NCBI RefSeq assembly: GCF_002812985.1
Contig: NZ_PGCP01000005.1
Location: 124,001-188,000, forward strand
Source: Aeromonas lusitana
GTDB lineage: Bacteria > Pseudomonadota > Gammaproteobacteria > Enterobacterales > Aeromonadaceae
DNA: 64,000 nt
Direction: 5' to 3'
A program made the translations under genes and the position numbers. The notes beneath the pieces were generated by a model. The model had not been told where the DNA came from, did no database searches, and saw only the letters and a program-made list of their open reading frames with translations. Positions 57,984 through 64,000 of this stretch are shown in pieces. Position 1 is the first letter of the stretch. Each line of letters opens with the position of its first letter.

Positions 57984-60900
57984 CAGAGCAGTTCCAGCAG
58001 GGCCTGCAGCGGATGCTTGAGTTTCTCCCCCTCCATCCGCTTCACCTGACTGCGGCAGGAATAGCCGGTGGCGAGGCAGCGCGCCTTCGGCAGGCGAGCG
58101 AGGGGCTCAGCCCAGCTAAGGCCATAGATCCCCTTGGAGTTTTCCACCTGCTTGGCGTCATGACCATAGGTGCCCGCCATGCCGCAGCAACCCACAGACA
58201 CCGGCTGCAACCTGGCGCCAAAGCGGCTGAACAGGGTGCTCCAGTCGCCGTGGGTCGAGGGCTTGGCGGTCTTCTCGGTGCAGTGGGCGAACAGATACCA
58301 GGGCTCTCCCTCCCCTTGCCCGGCTACGCGAGTCTCAGGGGCGGGTAACTTGTCTGCTGGCAAGGAGAGCAGCCACTCCTGGGGCAGCATCACCTGGAAG
58401 TCGCCACGAGCCGGACCGAGGGCCTTGGCATACTCGTCCCGATAGCAGAGCACCAGGGAAGGGTCGACCCCCACCATGGGGATGCCCAGCGCCGCCATCT
58501 TGTTGAGGAACTGGGCGCTGCTTGCGGCGGTGCGGGCGAAGGCACGCAGGAACCCCTTCACGTGCTGGGGTTTGCCGTTGGGCTTGAACGGCAGCAAATA
58601 GGGCTGAAGTCCGAGTTTACTCGCGAGTTTAACCAGATCACGCACCACGGGCGCGTCGTAATAACTGGTAAAGGGGTCCTGTACGATAAGAACGACTTTT
58701 TGGCGCTGCTCGGGGCTCATGGCCTCGAGCCCCGGCAGATCAAAGTAACGGGCGCGGCTGTCACGTAGAGAGTCGGCCAGGGTCGGCACCGAGAGCAGGG
58801 GCACATCCACCATGCCGATGCTCTTCTCGGTCGCCTTCTGGGCCCACTCTTTTTCCAGGAAGAAGTTGACCAGCTTGGGTGCCTTGGCGAGCAGGGGCGC
58901 ATAGCTTTCGACTGTGCCGACGAAGTAATCCTTGGGGCCGCGCAGGTAGCGGCTGTGATAGAGCTGCATGAAACGGGCACGGAAGCTCGGCACATCCACC
59001 TTGATGGGGCACTGGCTGGTGCACGCCTTGCACGCGAGGCACCCTTCCATCGCCTCCATCACCTCGTGGGAGAAATCATACTGGCCGCGGGCACGGGCCA
59101 CCGTATTGCGCAGCTTGTCGACGATGGCCTTGATGCGCAAACCGCCGCTTTGCAGCTCAATCTCTTCACTCAAGGGATCGAAGCCCTGCTCCGCCAGCTG
59201 GCGCAGCCATTCGCGCATCAAGCCTGCCCGCCCCTTGGGAGAGTGGCGCCTGTCCTTGCTTATCTTGACCGAGGGGCACATGGGGGAATCGGTCTCGAAG
59301 GTGAAGCAGAGGCCGTTGCCGTTGCAATCCAGTGCCCGGGTGTAGCTTTCCCGCACGGCGATGGGGATCTGACGATCGAACTTGCCGCGCTTGGGCCCGT
59401 CCACCGACACCAGTTCGGCGCCGCTGCCATAGGGCACGCAGATCTTGCCGGGGTTGATGCGGTTATGGGGGTCGAAGGCCCCTTTCACCCGCTGCAACTC
59501 CTCCCACAGCTCGCCGAAGAAGGCGGGGCTGTATTCGGAGCGAAAGCCCTTGCCGTGCTCCCCCCACATCAGGCCGCCATATTTGGCGGTGAGCGCCACC
59601 ACCTGATCCGAGATGCGTCTCAGCAATACTTCCTGCTCGGGGTCGCACAGGTCCAACGCAGGACGCACGTGCAAGACACCCGCATCAACGTGGCCGAACA
59701 TGCCGTAGTCCAGGCCATGGCCGTCCAGCAGGGTGCGAAACTCCATGATAAAGTCCGCGAGTGACTCGGGAGGAACCGCCGTGTCTTCGGTGAAGGCCAC
59801 CGGCTTCTTGCGCCCTTCGGCGTTGCCAAGCAGCCCCACCGACTTCTTGCGCATGGCGTAGATGGTCTCGATGCTCGGCAGATGGCTGCACACCTGATAA
59901 CCGATGACCCCTACCTCCCCGTTCGCCAGCAAGCCGTCGATACGCCGGCACAGCTCGGTCACCTTGGCTTGGTGCTCGGCTTCATCGGTATCCGCAAACT
60001 CGACGATGTTGAGCCCCTGCAGATCCTTGCCGGGCACGTCCTGAATAAACTCTTTGACCGAATGCCAGATGATGTCGGCGCGAGCCAGTCCCAGCACCCG
60101 GGAGTCCACCGTCTCCACCGACAGGGCATGGGCCTGCACCATAAAGGGGGCATTTCTGAGTGCTGACGGGAAGCTGTCGTACTTGACGTTGACCAGGGTG
60201 CGGTAGCGCGGGATGGGGGTGATGTTGAGGCGAGCCTCTGTGATGAAACCGAGGGACCCTTCCGAGCCACACAGCACCCGGCTGACGTCCAGAGTATCGC
60301 TCTCGGGAATATAGAGGTGCTTGAGATCGTAACCGGTCAGGAAGCGGTTGAGCTTGGGGAAGGTCGCTTCTATGTCGGCGCGCCTCTCCTTGCCGATGCG
60401 ATAGAGGGTGCGATAGATTTCCCCTTCCCGGTTCTCCAGTGCCAGCTTCTCTTCGAGCCGCGCGCCATTGACCGGCTCTGTGGTCATGAGATCGCCGTTC
60501 TCCAGCACGGCCTTGAGCCCCAGCACGTGATCCGAGGTCTTGCCGTACACCAGAGACCCCTGGCCGGAGGCATCCGTGTTGACCATGCCCCCTAAGGTGG
60601 CGCGGTTGGAGGTGGAGAGATCCGGCGAGAAGAAGTAACCGTGGGGCTTTAGATAAGCGTTGAGTTGATCCTTCACCACCCCGGCCTGGGCCCGCACCCA
60701 ACCCTCTTCCAGATTAATTTCCAGGATCTGGTTCATATGGCGCGAGAGATCGACGATAATGCCGCCGCCCAGAGACTGGCCATTGGTGCCGGTGCCACCG
60801 CCGCGAGGGAAGAAACTCAAGGCGGCATAGGCGCTCTCCTGGGCCAATCTGAGCATCACCGCAATATCGTCCGCGCTGCGCGGATAGAGGACCGCCTCTG

Positions 60901-61054
60901 GAATAACCTGATAGACGCTGTTGTCCGTCGCCATCGCCAACCGGCTTGCATAAGACTTTTCGATATCACCACGAAATGCGCTGCGTCCCAATATGTCGAG
61001 GAACTGCAGGGTTGTGGATGACAAACTGTCCTGGTAATCGAGTCTCGGGATCAT
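57983..61054 (-). CDS. ydiJ: FAD/Fe-S oxidoreductase YdiJ (D-2-hydroxyglutarate dehydrogenase type)
   Basis: The 1023-residue protein (E. coli YdiJ 1018) starts with an FAD_binding_4 domain (FFPRGGGTGTNGQSLGGGI near 82), then FAD-oxidase_C. A ferredoxin-like region with CLACKACTSQCPIKVDVP lies near 665, and CCG-type cysteine motifs at the end include VGCCGMAGTYGHD near 965. The E. coli enzyme oxidises D-2-hydroxyglutarate (literature knowledge). It is divergent from the CDF gene. Confidence 0.92.
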   Translation of the reverse strand: MIPRLDYQDSLSSTTLQFLDILGRSAFRGDIEKSYASRLAMATDNSVYQVIPEAVLYPRSADDIAVMLRLAQESAYAALSFFPRGGGTGTNGQSLGGGIIVDLSRHMNQILEINLEEGWVRAQAGVVKDQLNAYLKPHGYFFSPDLSTSNRATLGGMVNTDASGQGSLVYGKTSDHVLGLKAVLENGDLMTTEPVNGARLEEKLALENREGEIYRTLYRIGKERRADIEATFPKLNRFLTGYDLKHLYIPESDTLDVSRVLCGSEGSLGFITEARLNITPIPRYRTLVNVKYDSFPSALRNAPFMVQAHALSVETVDSRVLGLARADIIWHSVKEFIQDVPGKDLQGLNIVEFADTDEAEHQAKVTELCRRIDGLLANGEVGVIGYQVCSHLPSIETIYAMRKKSVGLLGNAEGRKKPVAFTEDTAVPPESLADFIMEFRTLLDGHGLDYGMFGHVDAGVLHVRPALDLCDPEQEVLLRRISDQVVALTAKYGGLMWGEHGKGFRSEYSPAFFGELWEELQRVKGAFDPHNRINPGKICVPYGSGAELVSVDGPKRGKFDRQIPIAVRESYTRALDCNGNGLCFTFETDSPMCPSVKISKDRRHSPKGRAGLMREWLRQLAEQGFDPLSEEIELQSGGLRIKAIVDKLRNTVARARGQYDFSHEVMEAMEGCLACKACTSQCPIKVDVPSFRARFMQLYHSRYLRGPKDYFVGTVESYAPLLAKAPKLVNFFLEKEWAQKATEKSIGMVDVPLLSVPTLADSLRDSRARYFDLPGLEAMSPEQRQKVVLIVQDPFTSYYDAPVVRDLVKLASKLGLQPYLLPFKPNGKPQHVKGFLRAFARTAASSAQFLNKMAALGIPMVGVDPSLVLCYRDEYAKALGPARGDFQVMLPQEWLLSLPADKLPAPETRVAGQGEGEPWYLFAHCTEKTAKPSTHGDWSTLFSRFGARLQPVSVGCCGMAGTYGHDAKQVENSKGIYGLSWAEPLARLPKARCLATGYSCRSQVKRMEGEKLKHPLQALLELL

Positions 61055-61143
61055 GAATCCTTGTTCCCTTCCTTTGCTTGATGCCGGAGTGCCGGCGACA
61101 ACGACCGCCAGACCCGCCTCTCTCGGGCAGCCTTGGCCGGTCC

Positions 61144-61157
61144 GCTCACATGTGAGC
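61144..61157. promoter_or_regulatory. 14-bp palindrome in the ydiJ/CDF divergent spacer
   Basis: GCTCACATGTGAGC is a perfect palindrome, flanked by CCG/CCGG, located just before TATATC (61164-61169) that could be the -10 of the CDF gene. It is a candidate operator; the regulator is unknown. Confidence 0.35.
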
Positions 61158-61222
61158 CGGCAGTATATCAGCTAGAAAACCGCTTGCGCGCTCAATCTTC
61201 ACCATTTGAAAGGAGGACTTTT

Positions 61223-62149
61223 ATGGCTCATTACAGCCATGTTATCAGTACGCTTATTCGCACCGAAAAACAGGCTCTGACCCTGTCGTTGTTCGGCTGC
61301 ATCGGTTTCGCCCTGTTCGGGATCGGCTACGGCCTGTTCGTCGGCTCCAACGCCATCATGCTCGATGGCATCTTCACCCTGTTCAGCATGGGTATGACGG
61401 GCCTCGGACTCATCACCGCCTACCTGGTCACCCGCCCCTCAGATGCGCGCTTTCAGTACGGCTACGCCCACTTCGAACCCATCACCAACGTCATCAACGG
61501 CACCATCGTCTTGCTGCTCTGCCTCGGCGCCTTCTATAGCGGCATCACCACCTTGCTGGACGGTGGGCGGGAGATAGACCTCGGTCACGCCCTCATCTAC
61601 GCCGCCGTCTGTACCTTCTTCTGCGCCATCATCTACAAGGTTGAGTCTGCGGTTGCGGAGCGGATCGGCTCTGAGCTGGTGCGGGTCGACTCCAAGGAGT
61701 GGCTGGTCGACACCCTGCTGAGCACCACCTTGCTCATCGGTTTCGTGATCGCCATCGGCCTTGAGGCCATCGGTTACGGTCACTACAACCGCTACATAGA
61801 CCCGATACTGGTCACCCTGCTGGCCCTGTGCGCCACCCTGATCCCCATCAAGGTGCTGGGCCGCAACCTGCGGGAGGTACTGAAAGTCGCCCCCAAGGGA
61901 GAAGTCACCCAGCGAGTCGAACACGAGATCGAGGCCCTGCGCCAGCGTCATGGCATCGAGTGCTACAGCCACCTGGCGAAAAGCGGCCGCCGCTTCGATC
62001 TGGAATTGAACATCCTGGTGGCGCCGGATCAGGAGTGGCCCATCGAGCGTCAGGACGCCCTGCGTCAGGAGCTCTGGTCCCGCCTCGGCGACACCCTGGG
62101 GGATGCCTGGCTCTCGGTCTGCTTCACCCGCGAGAAACGCTGGCTCTGA
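61223..62149 (+). CDS. Cation diffusion facilitator family transporter
   Basis: ATG 61223 follows AGGAGG by seven nt. The 308-residue protein has six hydrophobic segments. The metal-site pattern is seen as SNAIMLDGIFTLFS (Asp in helix 2) and VDSKEWLVDTLLSTT (two Asp in helix 5), followed by a C-terminal cytosolic domain. CDF proteins export Zn2+, Fe2+, Co2+ or Mn2+ by proton exchange. Metal specificity cannot be read; it is not closely like FieF or ZitB by eye. Confidence 0.85.
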   Translation: MAHYSHVISTLIRTEKQALTLSLFGCIGFALFGIGYGLFVGSNAIMLDGIFTLFSMGMTGLGLITAYLVTRPSDARFQYGYAHFEPITNVINGTIVLLLCLGAFYSGITTLLDGGREIDLGHALIYAAVCTFFCAIIYKVESAVAERIGSELVRVDSKEWLVDTLLSTTLLIGFVIAIGLEAIGYGHYNRYIDPILVTLLALCATLIPIKVLGRNLREVLKVAPKGEVTQRVEHEIEALRQRHGIECYSHLAKSGRRFDLELNILVAPDQEWPIERQDALRQELWSRLGDTLGDAWLSVCFTREKRWL

Positions 62150-62521
62150 CCTCTTACCCTCTCATGCCACGCGGGGCCTGGCCTCGCGTGGTGATGACGC
62201 GGCAAGATCCTGTACCTTTCGGCCGCTCACATCGCCCATCAAATAGTGCCCTCCACCCATTAACGCCTCCCCTTAATGTTGCATTTCCTCTGTCTTTATT
62301 CGCATTAATGTGACTGCTTACGTAAATAAGATGCAGCTCATCCTGAGTGCGTATCAATAACCATTAGCATGTACAAAACAATACAAAAATTTCGTTGCCA
62401 AAATTAAGTGCTGACGCTATTTATTCTCACCGCGAACGAAAGGATATTCGCCAAAGCACCTTGTTGTTATGCCTAAATAAAATAACAAGCAACATATTGT
62501 TAAACAGTAAAGGTAATAGTC
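62150..62521. other. 372-bp spacer between the CDF gene and the secreted protein gene
   Basis: It begins with a GC stem (CCACGCG/CGCGTGG, 62167-62191) without a T-tract. From 62270 it becomes AT-rich and probably holds the promoter and a leader for the next gene. No gene was seen. Confidence 0.5.
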
Positions 62522-63061
62522 ATGAAAAAGATGTTCATTGCAATCGTCACCCTGGCAATGGCAGGCACGGCGAGTGCTGCCCTGCCCCAGTTGAACTATC
62601 AGTGCCCGGGCCAAGTCCAGATGCACAGCGATGAAGGCGGCGCTGTCTATATCAATGGCAAGGAGGCCAAGCTCAAGAAATACAGCGACGATTTCTATGA
62701 GGCCAAGGGCGCCGGCGTCACCCTCTCCATCAGCAAGACAGGGCAACAATACGACGTCTCCTACACCAGCAAGAAAGGCTCGGGTATTTGCCAGCCAAGC
62801 GCTGGAGCGTCCGGCAAGAGTGCAGGCGCTGTGGCTAAGAGCGCCCCCGCCAGCAAGGCCTCCCCGGCCGAGACCGCCTGCCTGAAGGCAGTGTCTGGCA
62901 AGACCAAGGTTCCCCTGACTCAACTCAAGGTCACCGAGGTGCTGGATTCCGAGGCAGGTGTGGGCGTCACCATCCAGGTGCCGGGTGCCGAGGCCCCCTG
63001 GTCCTGCCTCAGTGACAAGAAGGGACATGTGCAGGGTGCCGCCTATACCGGCAACGAATAA
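62522..63061 (+). CDS. Small secreted protein with MliC-like N-terminal region
   Basis: The 179-residue product has a signal peptide (MKKMFIAIVTLAMAGTASAA, cleaved after ASA). The first mature domain (residues 21-95) has YQCPG...VYINGKEAKL...GVTLSI...GSGIC, weakly like MliC/PliC lysozyme-inhibitor folds. An Ala/Ser/Lys linker (95-117) leads to a second domain with two cysteines ending WSCLSDKKGHVQGAAYTG. A periplasmic or surface role is likely. I do not recognise a named family with confidence. Confidence 0.7.
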   Translation: MKKMFIAIVTLAMAGTASAALPQLNYQCPGQVQMHSDEGGAVYINGKEAKLKKYSDDFYEAKGAGVTLSISKTGQQYDVSYTSKKGSGICQPSAGASGKSAGAVAKSAPASKASPAETACLKAVSGKTKVPLTQLKVTEVLDSEAGVGVTIQVPGAEAPWSCLSDKKGHVQGAAYTGNE

Positions 63062-63665
63062 CCCGGTCTGAGGGCGGTCAACTCGGACTCATCAAGGTGT
63101 GATCAACAAGGGGAGGCATGACCTCCCTGCTTTATTTTTATCCAGACAGTGTTGACGCGCCAAATAAAGAGTGACTCATCTGAGATTAGAGTCATTTAAT
63201 ATAACAACTCATAAAAATAGAGTATTTACCCAATATTAAATTAGATTGTAATAAACAAAGTGCACAGAGGTTGCGTAAATTAACGAAGTGTCATTTCTCA
63301 TTGAGTTCATATCTTGATTAATACCATTTAAACACCGTCAACTTGCCCGGTTAATCTCACTCTATTGATGCCGTTATCCTCTTTTCTCCTGCGCAATGGA
63401 TGCGACCTTAGCCTTCATAACTCCGCGCGTCACCTCGCCATAACAAGTCCCTTGCCAAATCAGCGACAACCGTTATCATCGGGGTTCATTTTTAACCGAG
63501 GTTTTATTGCCCATCATGGACAACCCCCGAAGTAGCCCTTCGTCTTTCCCCATCAAAGCCTATCTTTACCTGCTCCATCAGCGCCTCTGAACAGCCGCCT
63601 TGCACCGCCACGGCCCCTTGCCGTGACTGACATTTACTTCGTCTGTTTTGTATTGAGGTCATTAC
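63062..63665. other. 604-bp spacer before the yoaE-type gene
   Basis: After a terminator it is AT-rich to about 63350, with an inverted repeat TGACTC-N11-GAGTCA (63172-63194). The GC-richer 63400-63665 part looks like a long leader, with a CACGGC-CCCTT-GCCGTG stem (63609-63625) near the gene. I looked for a yybP-ykoY manganese riboswitch core and did not find it. No gene was seen. Confidence 0.5.
63111..63140 (+). terminator. Terminator after the secreted protein gene
   Basis: GGGAGG-CATGA-CCTCCC is followed by TGCTTTATTTTTA, about 50 bp past the stop. Confidence 0.7.
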
Positions 63666-64000
63666 ATGGAATTCTTGCTGGACCCCTCTATCTGGGTCGG
63701 TCTGTTTACCCTGATCATCCTGGAGATAGTGCTCGGGATCGATAACCTGGTGTTCATCGCCATCCTGGTGAAGAAACTGCCCCCCGCCCAACGGGACAAG
63801 GCCCGCATCATAGGCCTGTCGCTGGCGCTGCTGATGCGCCTGGGGCTGCTGAGCGTCATGTCCTGGCTGGTGACCCTGACCCAGCCCATCCTGCAGTGGG
63901 GCGAACTCTCCTTCTCCGGTCGGGATCTCATCCTGATGGGGGGCGGCCTGTTCCTGCTATTCAAGGCCACCACAGAGCTGCACGAGCGGCTGGAAGCCAA
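63666..64000 (+). CDS. yoaE: TerC-family membrane protein, YoaE-type (partial)
   Basis: The first 111 codons are present before the window edge. They read [20 protein letters not shown], then [20 protein letters not shown] and [26 protein letters not shown], nearly the same as E. coli YoaE. The family has seven TerC-type helices followed by CBS and CorC/HlyC domains (beyond the edge), and TerC members are linked to metal ion export, mainly manganese. GAGG lies upstream of the ATG. Confidence 0.88.
   Translation, partial: MEFLLDPSIWVGLFTLIILEIVLGIDNLVFIAILVKKLPPAQRDKARIIGLSLALLMRLGLLSVMSWLVTLTQPILQWGELSFSGRDLILMGGGLFLLFKATTELHERLEA

Noticed and set aside
63400..63665. yybP-ykoY manganese riboswitch before the TerC-family gene
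   Set aside because: A GAAGTAGCCC stretch near 63525 recalls it, but the paired conserved core is missing.

Overview
The window is gammaproteobacterial chromosome, most likely Aeromonas. That is an inference from high G+C, tight gene packing, E. coli/Vibrio-like synteny blocks (trmJ-iscRSUA-hscBA-fdx, queA-tgt-yajC-secDF, ubiT/ubiUV, ygfB/zapA/6S RNA, ubiH-ubiI-gcvTHP, ydiJ-menI, rnt-motY) and a Vibrio-type polar flagellar motor gene (motY). No rRNA, tRNA or CRISPR array was seen.

Layout. 1-5.2 kb: iron-sulfur assembly (isc) operon on the minus strand, behind two abutting IscR-type operators, preceded by trmJ. 6.1-9.2 kb: O2-independent ubiquinone genes ubiT and ubiUV, divergent around an FNR-like site. 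9.2-16.3 kb: nlpI, a rhodanese and the queA-tgt-yajC-secD-secF block. 16.5-19.9 kb: a CBS-domain protein, a 630-bp gap with a probable small-RNA gene whose promoter spacer is a near-consensus CRP site, then ahpC-ahpF behind an OxyR-like site. 20-29 kb: MFS transporter, small exported protein, methyltransferase, a BvgS-type hybrid kinase overlapping a REC-EAL response regulator (RocS/RocR-like c-di-GMP module), a small lipoprotein and a VOC protein.

29.1-31.9 kb is an AT-richer 2.76-kb insert between 57-bp direct repeats (54/57 identical). Both copies carry the gcvP terminator, so the insert seems to have split an ancestral VOC-gcvP junction and duplicated the terminator. It holds a decayed small ORF, three short repeats near its left edge, a dinucleotide-binding oxidoreductase and a divergent LysR regulator.

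31.9-41.1 kb: gcvT-gcvH-(terminator)-gcvP, ubiI, ubiH, ygfB, zapA and 6S RNA; pepP and fau, neighbours in E. coli, are absent here. 41.3-47.6 kb: emrD and a four-gene peptide/nickel-type ABC importer with fused ATPases and a Zur-like operator. 47.8-52.6 kb: two glutathione transferases, a hypothetical gene, suhB, motY and rnt. 52.9-64 kb: Na+/H+ antiporter-family protein, a 600-bp gene-free stretch with a pentanucleotide repeat, deaD, a menI-type thioesterase, a hypothetical protein, ydiJ, a CDF transporter, a small secreted protein and the start of yoaE.

Functionally the window is mostly core: Fe-S assembly, quinone synthesis, peroxide defence, secretion, one-carbon metabolism and division. 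The accessory interest lies in the 29-32 kb insert, the candidate small RNA and the putative metal or metallophore importer.
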